The translations under genes were made by a program, and so were the position numbers. The notes under the pieces were generated by a model. The model was not told the DNA's origin. It searched no databases and saw nothing but the letters and a program-made list of their open reading frames with translations. From the IMG/VR virus record IMGVR_UViG_3300032323_001828, positions 1 through 58,671 of that record: DNA of 58,671 nucleotides; one strand, 5' to 3'. The stretch comes from a virus. The first letter of the stretch is position 1, and each line of letters begins with the position of its first letter. Positions 9,268 through 17,463 of this stretch are shown piece by piece.

Positions 9268-9409
9268 GTTTTCTCGACTTGTGTTTGGCCAAGGCGTCGG
9301 CACTGCGTTGCTGGAAGTCTACCATTGAATGATAACCCATCTGATAACAGGGACAGTGATCGCCCAGGATCTTACGAGCTAACCATATACGGAATCGTTT
9401 AATCATCAT
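9254..9409 (-). CDS. 51-aa basic protein
   Basis: The ORF begins MMIKRFRIWLARKILGDHCP and is strongly basic, with a CPC pair and a His/Lys-rich end. It overlaps both neighbours by a few bases (9399-9409 and 9254-9267), as is usual here. An amphipathic basic N-terminal helix suggests membrane-surface or nucleic-acid binding; neither is shown. Confidence 0.5.
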   Translation of the reverse strand: MMIKRFRIWLARKILGDHCPCYQMGYHSMVDFQQRSADALAKHKSRKHEHC

Positions 9410-9512
9410 TATCTTTCTTGGCAGGCCATCTGCTGAATACTATAATAATCAACAAGGTAGCAACAGCAGTACCTGTGAATATAAATGCCAACATGTTTTG
9501 CGTAATTTCCAT
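9399..9512 (-). CDS. 37-aa membrane peptide
   Basis: MEITQNMLAFIFTGTAVATL, then LLIIIVFSRW and a charged tail. It is a single membrane helix with good ribosome site AGGAAAAGAA. The size and topology resemble small phage membrane regulators or holin partners; no family is recognised. Confidence 0.5.
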   Translation of the reverse strand: MEITQNMLAFIFTGTAVATLLIIIVFSRWPAKKDNDD

Positions 9513-9527
9513 TTCTTTTCCTAATAG

Positions 9528-9887
9528 TTATGTACGTTTGGCTAGTTCTGCACGTTGTTCGTCAGTATATTCATCACAGCGACTGGAACGATCCGGAGCT
9601 CGTAACCAGTCTTTTCTTACTGGCGGAGTGCGGAGTCGATAGTTACGGAAGGTCCACCATGTGACAAAACACATGGTGACCACTGCAACGTGTCCTATCA
9701 TGTTGTAGCCAATGTAAAACAATTCGCCTGCATAGATACCAAATGCCAAACACCAAAACAAACTCAGCATGATCATTGCCAAGTACTTGGAAGGATCCGG
9801 CACGTTTTGCAAACTGTTGGCCCGTATATCTAACAGTCGGGGAAACTCACGCAAAACGTAGTACAACATTTTTAATAATCCAAACAT
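9528..9887 (-). CDS. two-span membrane protein
   Basis: A 119-aa protein starting at ATG 9887 (MFGLLKMLYYVLREFPRLLD) behind AGGACTAAT. The longer in-frame ORF extends into the cytochrome gene and is not needed. Two hydrophobic helices (about residues 37-60 and 62-82) are followed by a basic, acidic-ended tail. Function is unknown. Confidence 0.65.
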   Translation of the reverse strand: MFGLLKMLYYVLREFPRLLDIRANSLQNVPDPSKYLAMIMLSLFWCLAFGIYAGELFYIGYNMIGHVAVVTMCFVTWWTFRNYRLRTPPVRKDWLRAPDRSSRCDEYTDEQRAELAKRT

Positions 9888-9901
9888 ATTAGTCCTAGCT
9901 G

Positions 9902-10198
9902 TTACTTCAATGTGGCTGTATAGGCAGCCAAATCCTTGATGTCTGCTGGCGAAAGCCCAGCTGCCAGTCCCCACATGAGTTGGCTTTGTTGTCCAACCTG
10001 TTGTTTGTTTTTGTAAGCAATGAGTTTCTTTTCGATCTCAGCGGCGGGCTTGCCTGCCAACTTGGGACCTACACCGCCTTGTCCTTGTGCACCATGACAG
10101 GCCGCACAACTGGCGTACTTGGTTTTGCCGGCGTTGGCATCTTGGGCTACGGTTGGCATAGCCAACAAGGTCATTACAACAAATACGATTGATTTCAT
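9902..10198 (-). CDS. c-type cytochrome, c553/c5-like, exported
   Basis: A 98-aa class I cytochrome c. A signal peptide (MKSIVFVVMTLLAMPTVAQ) leads to one heme site C31-A-A-C34-H35 followed by GAQGQGG. Met75 in QLMWGLAAGLS is the probable distal ligand. It would carry electrons in the periplasm after heme attachment by the host Ccm system. The start at 10198 gives the signal peptide and follows AAAGGAAACAAA. Cytochromes are rare in phage genomes; this one resembles short betaproteobacterial cytochromes and is probably host-derived. Confidence 0.9.
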   Translation of the reverse strand: MKSIVFVVMTLLAMPTVAQDANAGKTKYASCAACHGAQGQGGVGPKLAGKPAAEIEKKLIAYKNKQQVGQQSQLMWGLAAGLSPADIKDLAAYTATLK

Positions 10199-10223
10199 TT
10201 TGTTTCCTTTAGGTTGAGTTGAT

Positions 10224-10895
10224 TCAGTCTTCATTGCGACCGCCAAAAAGTTGCAGTAGGCTCATAAAGATGTTGATAAAGTTCAAATACAGGCTTAGTG
10301 CGCCTAGGACCTCGGCCTTTGAGTCGGGCTCGTACACCGACAGTTCTGTGCGGATCCGTTGTGTGTCATAGGCAGTAAGGCCCAAGAACACAATAATGGC
10401 CACTGCCGATACCACCATGGCCAAGGTGCTGCTGCCAATAAAGATGTTGACAATGCTGGTGATGACCACAGCGATCAATCCTACCAGTAAAAAACTACCC
10501 CAGGATTCAAGACTTTTCTTGGTAAAGTATCCATAGATACTCATGGTGCCAAACAGGATGGCTGCACCCATGAATGCTGTCACGATACTGGTGGTGGTAT
10601 AAACAACAAAAATGGTGCTCATGCTCAGCCCCATCAGTGCGGCAAACCCATGTAGGAAGGCCCTGGCTTGTCCTTGCGTGGCCCGGTTCATCACAAATGA
10701 CATGCCCAAGATTGCCACCAAGGGTGCAAAGATTACCACCCATTTGAGTGCTGTACCAAACAGCACAGCCATTAGGGCCGGACTTGACGCCACTGCCAAA
10801 CTGACCAACATGCTGGTGACCACGGCCAAGAACATGTTGTTGTAGACCGAAATCATTCGGCTGTTGATATCACTTACACTTGCATAACTATTCAT
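10224..10895 (-). CDS. Bax inhibitor-1 / YccA family membrane protein
   Basis: A 223-aa protein with about seven membrane helices and the family C-terminal signature GLTAYDTQRIR then ALSLYLNFINIFMSLLQLFGGR. In E. coli YccA binds and slows the FtsH protease; BI-1 proteins also act as pH-sensitive calcium leaks. A phage version could protect phage proteins from FtsH or alter membrane ion balance; that is inference. It lies directly upstream of the cytochrome gene and probably in the same transcript. Confidence 0.9.
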   Translation of the reverse strand: MNSYASVSDINSRMISVYNNMFLAVVTSMLVSLAVASSPALMAVLFGTALKWVVIFAPLVAILGMSFVMNRATQGQARAFLHGFAALMGLSMSTIFVVYTTTSIVTAFMGAAILFGTMSIYGYFTKKSLESWGSFLLVGLIAVVITSIVNIFIGSSTLAMVVSAVAIIVFLGLTAYDTQRIRTELSVYEPDSKAEVLGALSLYLNFINIFMSLLQLFGGRNED

Positions 10896-10904
10896 AGCTT
10901 CTCC

Positions 10905-11147
10905 TTAATTAATATTGGGTGTACCACTACTACCGGTGCACGAACCGCCGTTATCAAACCATAGATCCATGGCCTGCTGACGGTAAGCTTCTAGTTCATC
11001 TGTCTTTTGTTGTTGTGCCTGACTATCTTGATATTCGTATAGGCGTTCTTGGTATGCAGATTCAGTCAAGGCATGCCAGCCACAGCATTTACCAGTTGGG
11101 CTACGGCCACAGCCACATCTACCTGCTACTTCGGGTTTTGGCATCAT
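10905..11147 (-). CDS. 80-aa protein with N-terminal Cys-rich metal site
   Basis: The start at 11147 follows AGGAGAAAACACT. Near the N-terminus the sequence CGCGRSPTGKCCGWH resembles both the SEC-C/YchJ zinc motif (CxCGSG...CC) and the CDGSH iron-sulfur motif (CxC...C.G.H), but is one residue short of either. The remainder is helical, ending in a Gly/Ser-rich tail. Zinc binding seems the simplest reading. It overlaps the small gene 11144..11314. Confidence 0.65.
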   Translation of the reverse strand: MMPKPEVAGRCGCGRSPTGKCCGWHALTESAYQERLYEYQDSQAQQQKTDELEAYRQQAMDLWFDNGGSCTGSSGTPNIN

Positions 11148-11314
11148 AGTGTTTTCTCCTGTAATCCGCGCCATTCGTTAATTTTGATATCTGTGGACCA
11201 ACCTGTTTCAGTCCACTCAATCAAAGCTGGCCAGGGCCAGCTGTTCATATTTACTTCATACAGTCCTGGATATACAGGACTGATGGTGTTAGGGAACCAA
11301 TCAGTTGTCTTCAT
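11144..11314 (-). CDS. 56-aa Trp/Pro-rich protein
   Basis: MKTTDWFPNTISPVYPGLYE starts a short ORF lying between two overlapping neighbours (starts inside the end of the 591-aa gene, ends TGA overlapping the next ATG). The PVYPG-x-Y motif plus spaced Trp residues also occurs inside the 591-aa neighbour (PVYPGYYSC), so the two probably share a small domain. Function is unknown. Confidence 0.6.
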   Translation of the reverse strand: MKTTDWFPNTISPVYPGLYEVNMNSWPWPALIEWTETGWSTDIKINEWRGLQEKTL

Positions 11315-13076
11315 CTACAAAGTCGATCATGTTGCCGTCGGCATCTGCAGTAACAATGCGAGTATTCCCCTGGTCGTCTGTAACTTCCAGTGGTCCCCAG
11401 ACCCAAACTTCGGTTTCATCTAGATACCAATCTCCATCTTCTTCCAATGAATACGACCCTTGTTCGTTGACCAGTTCTTCTAAGCGTTCTGCTTCTTCCT
11501 CGTCGTCGATACCTTCAATTTCAACATCAAACCAGCAACCGCCGTCGAACATTTCAACAAGTTCTGTGCTTTCAATGTTGTCACCAAAGCAGGAGTTTAA
11601 ATCAATGCTATCTAAATCAGCACTACCCCCAGGGCAGTTGGTAAAACTAAATTGCGGAAACTCGCCGTTGTTGGTTTCTACACGGTATTCTGCTGAGCGG
11701 AATCCGTCAGAGACCTTGATACGTCCAGGACCATCATTTTGTACAAAATACTCGTGTTGTTCGCAGGACTTTTTGTAGTAAGTTCGAACTGTCCACCATT
11801 TGGATTTTGATTCTGTCACTTCTGTCTCCGATATTGTTGCTGGACCATATGGCCATCCAGATTTAATCTCTGCAAGTTCCTCTGGATCTGCACCAACTTG
11901 TTCTCCAAGTTCAAGTACAATCTTTTCTAAAGATGCCACAGGATCCCATTCTTTGCAATACTTTGCACGGTTGGCACGACCTTCTTTAGTGTCTGGATCG
12001 TAGTCGATCCACGAAAACTCTGTGCCATCGCACTCAGGACAGTGATCGTTGTAGTCGTCGTCGGTGCGTCGGTCTGAACCCATGCCTACCCAGCCACACG
12101 CTTTGTTGTCACAAATGACATTTACCGGCTCAGGTGGTTGATTGACCCAGGATGTTGTGTCCCAGTTATAGCCCGACCAAGACACTATGCTGTCGTCAGA
12201 TTTGCTATGGAACTTGCCGTATTCCCAGTCACCAAAATTCTTGCCATCCCAATACAGGCTACCATAGGTGCTACCATGACCATAGTTACAACTATAATAT
12301 CCGGGATAAACTGGTCGGTGTTGTTTGAACTTGAAGCTAGGGCTCTTTTCCCAATCGCTAGGGCTAGTTCCGAACTCAGGATGACCCCAGTCTTTTTCTT
12401 CTGGTTCATAACGTTCAAAATTACCGTCATCGTCGGTAAGTCTGACCATGTTCATGTCCGAACTCTTGCCGTCTGTGCTGCCGCCGTTGTTGTCGATTTC
12501 ATCACCATCGTAGTAGACACTGGTAACGATCTCTTCACCGTCAACTTCATCATAGTGCAAAGATAATTTTTCAATTTCAAATGGTGCTCTGAGTTCAATT
12601 TCGCCTTCAAAGAAAGTGCCTTTCTCGTTGCTACTTCCAACAAACACCACTTCGCCTTTTTTACGCATACCAATCCAGACTTCATCATCACAACACCACT
12701 CTGGACTGTCTTCACAACCGTCACAGTCCCCTAAACTTTTTTCAAACACAGTATCGCCGTTTTCGTCTTCGATTTGCAAGGTACCGGCATCGCGGCTTAC
12801 ACCATTCACGTGTGCCATGCCATCGCACTCGTACCACGATCCAGGATAGAACGGCAACTGGTCTAGGTCCAGGCCCATTTCTTCTTGCACAGTATCTTCG
12901 TCACTCCAGGCTATGTCGACCAAATTAACCTGATGTTCCATACAATAGTCCCAAGACTTGGGATCCACTGTGCCCATGACTTTTTCACCACCGTAGCCCC
13001 ACATCTGGATAGTGTAGGTTCTTGGTGTAAATTTAAGTGTGTCTATAAGTTGTTGTTGCTCTTGTTCGGTTGCCAT
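11301..13076 (-). CDS. large acidic protein with zinc-ribbon-like segment
   Basis: A 591-aa strongly acidic protein of unknown family. It has many Asp/Glu-Gly stretches, a Cys-rich patch (CDGCEDSPEWCCDDE, about residues 118-132) and a four-Cys candidate zinc ribbon (CDNKACGWVG then CPECDG, about residues 322-355). There is a PVYPG-x-Y module at about 257 that recurs in the neighbouring 56-aa protein. The overall charge could suit a DNA mimic or a protein that binds basic partners, but that is speculation. The start ATG 13076 follows AAGAGACATT. Confidence 0.7.
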   Translation of the reverse strand: MATEQEQQQLIDTLKFTPRTYTIQMWGYGGEKVMGTVDPKSWDYCMEHQVNLVDIAWSDEDTVQEEMGLDLDQLPFYPGSWYECDGMAHVNGVSRDAGTLQIEDENGDTVFEKSLGDCDGCEDSPEWCCDDEVWIGMRKKGEVVFVGSSNEKGTFFEGEIELRAPFEIEKLSLHYDEVDGEEIVTSVYYDGDEIDNNGGSTDGKSSDMNMVRLTDDDGNFERYEPEEKDWGHPEFGTSPSDWEKSPSFKFKQHRPVYPGYYSCNYGHGSTYGSLYWDGKNFGDWEYGKFHSKSDDSIVSWSGYNWDTTSWVNQPPEPVNVICDNKACGWVGMGSDRRTDDDYNDHCPECDGTEFSWIDYDPDTKEGRANRAKYCKEWDPVASLEKIVLELGEQVGADPEELAEIKSGWPYGPATISETEVTESKSKWWTVRTYYKKSCEQHEYFVQNDGPGRIKVSDGFRSAEYRVETNNGEFPQFSFTNCPGGSADLDSIDLNSCFGDNIESTELVEMFDGGCWFDVEIEGIDDEEEAERLEELVNEQGSYSLEEDGDWYLDETEVWVWGPLEVTDDQGNTRIVTADADGNMIDFVDEDN

Positions 13077-13087
13077 AATGTCTCTTG

Positions 13088-13360
13088 TTATTGATAATCT
13101 CTATTTAACTGCGACCAGGTCATCCAAGCCTTAAATGCATTATACACAGCCGAGGCTTCTGTGTCATCCTGTTCGACTTTCTTGCCACGAACCCAAAATC
13201 CGTCTGGGCTCACTCGCAACATTTCGGTTCCGCCGGCCAAGCAGGTTATGGTGTTCATGGGTAATTCAGTATTTGACTTTGCTTGCCAATTTGAATGTTT
13301 TTTCATCTCCGCCATGGTCCGATCATGATCCTCTTGCCAATACTCATGCTGTGTTTTCAT
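13088..13360 (-). CDS. conserved phage protein, 90 aa
   Basis: The C-terminal half (EMLRVSPDGFWVRG, then ASAVYNAFKAWM) is a pattern I know from small T4-like phage proteins without known function. The ATG overlaps the stop of the 28-codon ORF upstream by ATGA. Confidence 0.65.
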   Translation of the reverse strand: MKTQHEYWQEDHDRTMAEMKKHSNWQAKSNTELPMNTITCLAGGTEMLRVSPDGFWVRGKKVEQDDTEASAVYNAFKAWMTWSQLNRDYQ

Positions 13361-13443
13361 GCTACAAACTGTCTAATACGTTTTAGGGCTTTTTCAATAC
13401 GCCATTTAACGTAGGCGATCCATTCTCTGGGGTGTATTCTCAT
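13357..13443 (-). CDS. 28-aa basic peptide (possible gene)
   Basis: MRIHPREWIAYVKWRIEKAL and a short tail; basic and amphipathic. It is linked by ATGA overlaps to both neighbours, which is the main argument that it is translated. It is very short, so it may only serve translational coupling. Confidence 0.4.
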   Translation of the reverse strand: MRIHPREWIAYVKWRIEKALKRIRQFVA

Positions 13444-13583
13444 CGTTGAGATCCATTCAAAAAATCCATAATTTTACAAATTACAAAAACCAAGACCAAC
13501 GAGCCTAAGATCATAGCCATTGCTTCGACCATCCACGGCTCAACCCAGCTGATGTTAAAAAGTTTTACGTATTGATCAAACAT
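13440..13583 (-). CDS. 47-aa membrane peptide
   Basis: MFDQYVKLFNISWVEPWMVE then one membrane helix (about residues 21-41). The ATG overlaps the ligase stop (TAATG) and the stop overlaps the next ATG. The ribosome site is the GGGAGAAAA at the ligase end. Function is unknown. Confidence 0.5.
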   Translation of the reverse strand: MFDQYVKLFNISWVEPWMVEAMAMILGSLVLVFVICKIMDFLNGSQR

Positions 13584-14956
13584 TATAATTTTTCTCCCGG
13601 TTCAAATCCACGGAAACGAACAAAACGAGGAAACCGTAAACTGTAAGTTCCGTCTTGGTTTTGAGTTACAGCATCCGCCTCAACCTCAACCACGTCGCCA
13701 AGTAATTGATCTCTGGCACGCCAATATTCATCGCGATTAGCATCGGAAAGGCCGCTGCCCACATTAACACGAATAGCACGATCATTATCAACTCCTTCAC
13801 ATATTATGGCGCCCAGGCGACCAGCATTGCGACCTGTGCCTTCTTCAAATCCAACAATATTTAAATCTACCGTGATAGTGGGTTTCCACTTCATCCAAAA
13901 ACTACTGCGGCGACTTTCGTACGGTGCGTCCCAATCCTTGATCATGATACCTTCAAGCCCTTGTACCACAGCATCCTTGGCATAGCGTTCAAGTTGGTTG
14001 TGCCCTTCTGCGGTGTCTAAATCTACTAGGATGCCCGTGGTAATTTTAAGATACTGTTGACCCACTTCAACAATCGACCGATGTTCTTCAAGAAGTTCTG
14101 TGCGCTTATATTGCTGGGCATTCCAAAATCCACGCTCAAAATCTGCCAATGGCAGTATGTCAAAAATGTGATAAACCATGTTATCAGTTTTAACATCCGT
14201 CTTGCGTTGTGCTTGTTTCATTAGGTCTTGAAAACTCTTGCCTACAACTTCGCCGTCCAATACAAACGGTCCTTTCATTTTTAAACTTAAACGACCCTTA
14301 ACTACATTGATAGCATCAGCTATCTGTGGAAAGTTATCAAATGGTTTTCCGTTACGACTGAACAAGCTCACGCCATTTTTAGTAACCAATGCCAACACAC
14401 GCACACCATCCAATTTGCCTTCGAGGCGCTTGGTACCGGTCATTTTTCTAGGATGGTCTCCTGAATCTTGTGCAAGCTGGCAAGTGAATGTAGGGATCTT
14501 CCACTCAGTTTTACCAAGAACTTTGTTTAATGTTTTCTCACTGATACCACAGCGTAGATCTTTGATCAACACTCTACGAGCCAGCCCGTTCCACTCTACT
14601 GAGTCAAACATTTGGCTAATTTCTTCAATACGATCGCGGGCCGCATGTCCAGTAAGACTTCGAGTACGCAGAGCTTCCAGCATGGCCCAGAACATCGGCC
14701 AAGGATTAGATCGGTGTTCTAACCCATTGGTCTCTGGCACCTTCTTGACGCCAAATACATAGTAGGGGTTGTAGGCCTGGTAGCAGTTAAACAAGAAACA
14801 TTGAGCATTTGAAGATCCTAACTTACTTGCCATTAGGGCCTTCTCAATAACTGATTCTTTGTGTAAACGGCTGTCGCTTGCTTCAAGGTCTCTAATCCAG
14901 TCAGCGGCCACTTTGATCTCATTGAATTGATCACCGGTAAAATCTATGGTGTTCAT
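13583..14956 (-). CDS. ATP-dependent DNA ligase
   Basis: A 457-aa ligase that seals nicks through an enzyme-AMP intermediate. The adenylation motif I is EGKLDGVR with the nucleophile at K181. Motif III is FVLDGEVVG, motif IV is EGIMIKDWDAPY and motif V is WMKWKP; an OB-fold C-terminal domain follows. Length and order resemble T4 gp30 (487 aa). It would join Okazaki fragments during phage replication and act in repair. It is followed directly by the membrane peptide at 13440. Confidence 0.95.
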   Translation of the reverse strand: MNTIDFTGDQFNEIKVAADWIRDLEASDSRLHKESVIEKALMASKLGSSNAQCFLFNCYQAYNPYYVFGVKKVPETNGLEHRSNPWPMFWAMLEALRTRSLTGHAARDRIEEISQMFDSVEWNGLARRVLIKDLRCGISEKTLNKVLGKTEWKIPTFTCQLAQDSGDHPRKMTGTKRLEGKLDGVRVLALVTKNGVSLFSRNGKPFDNFPQIADAINVVKGRLSLKMKGPFVLDGEVVGKSFQDLMKQAQRKTDVKTDNMVYHIFDILPLADFERGFWNAQQYKRTELLEEHRSIVEVGQQYLKITTGILVDLDTAEGHNQLERYAKDAVVQGLEGIMIKDWDAPYESRRSSFWMKWKPTITVDLNIVGFEEGTGRNAGRLGAIICEGVDNDRAIRVNVGSGLSDANRDEYWRARDQLLGDVVEVEADAVTQNQDGTYSLRFPRFVRFRGFEPGEKL

Positions 14957-14964
14957 TTATTTAA

Positions 14965-15696
14965 TCAGTTAGCGATTGATACTTGACCAACTACAGCACC
15001 GGGCTTTTTAACAGCTTCTGCTCGGCGAGCTTTGTACTCAGCATTTTCTACCGGCAACAAATTAAGAGTCGAGGTGGTTCCATCGGGTTGTACCACACTA
15101 ACTTCGTTACCTCGTTGCGGAGCAACTGGTGTTATCTCAACTGGTTTTTTGCCCGAGGTTACATCATCTAGTTCTTTGAACGCTTCCGGAGCACGGGTCT
15201 GTGCATCTCGGGCGGATTTCAACACATTCTTATCACCAAGTGGCAAGGCGACCAACACATAGGTACGGATGCGATTGCCTTCGCTCACATGTTTCATTTC
15301 CACAGTTTCTACACCGGTAATGTCTACATCAGCGCACATGCTACGGATTGCCATTTCACTTTGATCCACACTGGTGTCTCCAGAATCGCTTCTGAACATC
15401 TTGGTCTGTTGCCGGATCTTACCACCTGCGGCTGTACAAATCTTGGCATAGGCCATGGTTTTGGCCTTGATGTCAGCAAATCCAAAGTCGCCACTCGTGG
15501 CAGTGCCGTTTTCAAAGATGTAGCCAGGAGCCTTGGGCAATCGGCTCATCCAAACCGGAGCTTCTTTGATAGCCGAATTCATCTGTGCTGTCTGCACACT
15601 GTTCTGTCCGGAATACATGGCACTATAGTTTGGGTTAGAAGTACCACAGGCTGTGAGTACACCGGTCACTGTTAATGCAATTACAATTTTCTTCAT
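14965..15696 (-). CDS. LPP20-family-like lipoprotein
   Basis: A 243-aa protein with a lipoprotein signal (MKKIVIALTVTGVLTACGTS, lipobox LTAC). A region W-M-S-R-L-P then AKTMAYAKICTAAGGKI resembles the LPP20/LptR-type domain of bacterial outer-membrane lipoproteins. It should be lipidated and anchored in the periplasm-facing envelope. The next two upstream genes also encode exported proteins, so this is a small envelope cluster. Ribosome site AAGGGGATCGAA. The role in infection is unknown. Confidence 0.7.
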   Translation of the reverse strand: MKKIVIALTVTGVLTACGTSNPNYSAMYSGQNSVQTAQMNSAIKEAPVWMSRLPKAPGYIFENGTATSGDFGFADIKAKTMAYAKICTAAGGKIRQQTKMFRSDSGDTSVDQSEMAIRSMCADVDITGVETVEMKHVSEGNRIRTYVLVALPLGDKNVLKSARDAQTRAPEAFKELDDVTSGKKPVEITPVAPQRGNEVSVVQPDGTTSTLNLLPVENAEYKARRAEAVKKPGAVVGQVSIAN

Positions 15697-15745
15697 TTCG
15701 ATCCCCTTGGGGTTTGTTTACGATAACAACATTTTACTACAAGGC

Positions 15746-16309
15746 TTACCATTTGTCAACCACTTGCCATGTGTTGCCGGCTATTTGACAAATGATGCCC
15801 TGGCGCTGTAGTAGATCACGTCCAGGGTGTACTTCGGGTTCAATGAACCATCTGCATAGATTGGTGCGATGACGAAAATGGTTAGGGAAGTTTGGATGCG
15901 GACGAACTTCACTTTCTCTAACCATTTCACCACGTTTTACCGACCTTACTTCCACAGCAGGCTGATCAGTACACACCATGTTCTGTTCCACAGTGATGCG
16001 TCCACCGTCTGCACGGCTCAGCAGTTGTATGCGGCCGGAGTTGACTGCGCCATTGCAAAGTTCCTGCTCACTCATGGTTTTTGGTCCTATCTTTTCGCCT
16101 TCGGCTGTGATCCAGGCACCGTTTACCTGTGCTCGAAACTGCACTATGCACTTGTTTTGTGTGGCCGAAATGGGCACAACCAAAGGTTCCACATCAGCAA
16201 TGCTGGTGATGCTCATGGCAGTCTGATTGTTCACGGTCGATCTAACATAGCACTGGCCCCAGGCTGTGGTCGATACCACAGCCAATATCAACGGGAGTTT
16301 TCGAAGCAT
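15746..16309 (-). CDS. secreted cysteine-containing protein
   Basis: A 187-aa protein starting at ATG 16309 (MLRKLPLILAVVSTTAWGQC) with ribosome site GAGATCATC. The signal peptide is cleaved after WG. The mature part has six Cys residues, consistent with disulfides, and ends in a conserved-looking RWFIEPEVHPGRD...WQVVDKW segment. It is exported to the periplasm. I recognise no family. It lies between two lipoprotein genes. Confidence 0.65.
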   Translation of the reverse strand: MLRKLPLILAVVSTTAWGQCYVRSTVNNQTAMSITSIADVEPLVVPISATQNKCIVQFRAQVNGAWITAEGEKIGPKTMSEQELCNGAVNSGRIQLLSRADGGRITVEQNMVCTDQPAVEVRSVKRGEMVRESEVRPHPNFPNHFRHRTNLCRWFIEPEVHPGRDLLQRQGIICQIAGNTWQVVDKW

Positions 16310-16584
16310 GATGATCTCAATGACCAAATGTTGTTTTTCAACCGACCAAAATAGCGTTGATCTTCCAGGGTGGGTTTTCGTGTGCGAAAATATTCCATAT
16401 AGTCAGCAATGTTGCGATTGAGGCTGTCAATTTGTATCTGTGCAATGGCACAGTTGGCCCTGAAATTCTGCATATCGGCTGGTTTATAACCGGAATCTGC
16501 TGCCGGATGGCTGGCACAGCCCACCAAGGCAGCCAAGGCCAATGGAGCCAAGAGTTTAACCACGTTGCTGATGGCGGTACTCAC
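16288..16584 (-). CDS. small lipoprotein
   Basis: A 98-aa protein with GTG start at 16584 and lipobox LVGC (signal about residues 8-23). A helical domain with Cys residues (ANCAIAQIQIDSLNRNIADY) and a KPTLEDQRYFGRLKN segment follow. Its start lies inside the previous gene and its stop overlaps the next start. A spanin-type outer-membrane lipoprotein is one possibility, but no partner is obvious. Confidence 0.65.
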   Translation of the reverse strand: MSTAISNVVKLLAPLALAALVGCASHPAADSGYKPADMQNFRANCAIAQIQIDSLNRNIADYMEYFRTRKPTLEDQRYFGRLKNNIWSLRSSCFENSR

Positions 16585-16714
16585 GTTTCAACCAAAATCT
16601 ATACATGCGAAAGTAGGTGTTGGCATCGCACGGCTCAAACCCCAACCCAACCGCTTCGTCCTTATGTTCCATGTAGATGCGTTGCAACCAAACTCTAAAG
16701 GCAGTAGTTTTCAT
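16556..16714 (-). CDS. 52-aa basic protein
   Basis: MKTTAFRVWLQRIYMEHKDE ... TYFRMYRFWLKREYRHQQRG. I recall similar short proteins ending in 'FWLKREYR' from T4-like phages. It sits behind GGAGAAAA and overlaps both neighbours by a few bases. Function is unknown. Confidence 0.6.
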   Translation of the reverse strand: MKTTAFRVWLQRIYMEHKDEAVGLGFEPCDANTYFRMYRFWLKREYRHQQRG

Positions 16715-16926
16715 TTTTTCTCCATGATATGTTTGATCACTGCAGAGGCTTCTGGGAAGCCCTGGCGTTCTCTGCTGACAACCACTGCTTCGATCAGTTC
16801 CATTTGTGTTTCGTGCAAGCCCGACACAAAGGTCATGATCTGGTCACGATTCAAAGTCATACGGATATTGCCCATGATCTGACGTTTGCGATCAGCACCG
16901 GGGCTTTCTTCTTGATCTTCGTACAT
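16711..16926 (-). CDS. hypothetical 71-aa protein
   Basis: A helical, soluble protein (MTLNRDQIMTFVSGLHETQM in the middle, ending HIMEKK). The ATG overlaps the preceding stop (TAATG), with AAGGAGACTGTGTA as ribosome site. No family is recognised. Confidence 0.6.
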   Translation of the reverse strand: MYEDQEESPGADRKRQIMGNIRMTLNRDQIMTFVSGLHETQMELIEAVVVSRERQGFPEASAVIKHIMEKK

Positions 16927-17078
16927 TACACAGTCTCCTTATTACATTCACGGGCAAAAATACGGGCCACATCTTCCGGAGTTACATAGTCTTTACAATA
17001 GATGTAGGTTTCTTCTTGAGTGCGGCCACATGCCTGCCAGTGCATGATTTCAGTTTCAATATGCTTGAAAGATTCCAT
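16926..17078 (-). CDS. hypothetical 50-aa protein
   Basis: MESFKHIETEIMHWQACGRT, then YIYCKDYVTPEDVARIFARE. The second half looks like a small helix-turn-helix-like helical pair, which is only a visual impression. It overlaps neighbours at both ends (stop TAA shares bases with the next ATG). Confidence 0.55.
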   Translation of the reverse strand: MESFKHIETEIMHWQACGRTQEETYIYCKDYVTPEDVARIFARECNKETV

Positions 17079-17395
17079 TATTGAGCCTCCCCATATGCTG
17101 CCGCATCGGCATCAGCAGACCAACTAGCATACTCTTCTGGGTCAATGATATCAGCAAACTCGGCTTCATCGATTACCCAACCTTCGGATCGAAGCTGTTC
17201 ACGACCACTGACGGTCTTCTTCATTGCATCCATAGCATCGTGGATACCGTTAATTTGTGATTCTAGCCACTCACGATCACGCCATTGTTCAGGAGTAGCA
17301 AAACGTGGACGCATACCGTAATAGTCCTTGTGGAAATCACTAAAGTAACCTTGCAATTCTTCTACATCGTACTGGGCTAAATGATTCTGGGTCAT
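17078..17395 (-). CDS. conserved phage early protein, 105 aa
   Basis: It contains DFHKDYYGMRPRFATPEQW, a pattern that recurs in many phage proteins of unknown function, followed by a helix and an acidic tail. It is the first gene after the sigma70-like promoter at 17427-17455, with ribosome site CAGGAGCAGATAT, so early or middle expression is likely. Confidence 0.7.
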   Translation of the reverse strand: MTQNHLAQYDVEELQGYFSDFHKDYYGMRPRFATPEQWRDREWLESQINGIHDAMDAMKKTVSGREQLRSEGWVIDEAEFADIIDPEEYASWSADADAAAYGEAQ

Positions 17396-17426
17396 ATATC
17401 TGCTCCTGTTTATTAACTATACAACT

Positions 17427-17455
17427 ATTATAACAAATTGGGCATTATTGGTCAA
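17427..17455 (-). promoter_or_regulatory. early sigma70-like promoter
   Basis: Minus-strand TTGACC (17450..17455), 17 bases, TATAAT (17427..17432) with extended -10 TGT. The spacer contains ATGCCCAATTTG, shared with other early promoters here. Confidence 0.8.
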
Positions 17456-17463
17456 CCAAAAGG

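Noticed and set aside
16556-16600. GTG start of the 98-aa lipoprotein as doubtful, suggesting a frameshift with the upstream gene.
   Set aside because: The signal peptide and lipobox follow at normal distance from the GTG, and GTG/TTG starts occur elsewhere here, so no frameshift is needed.
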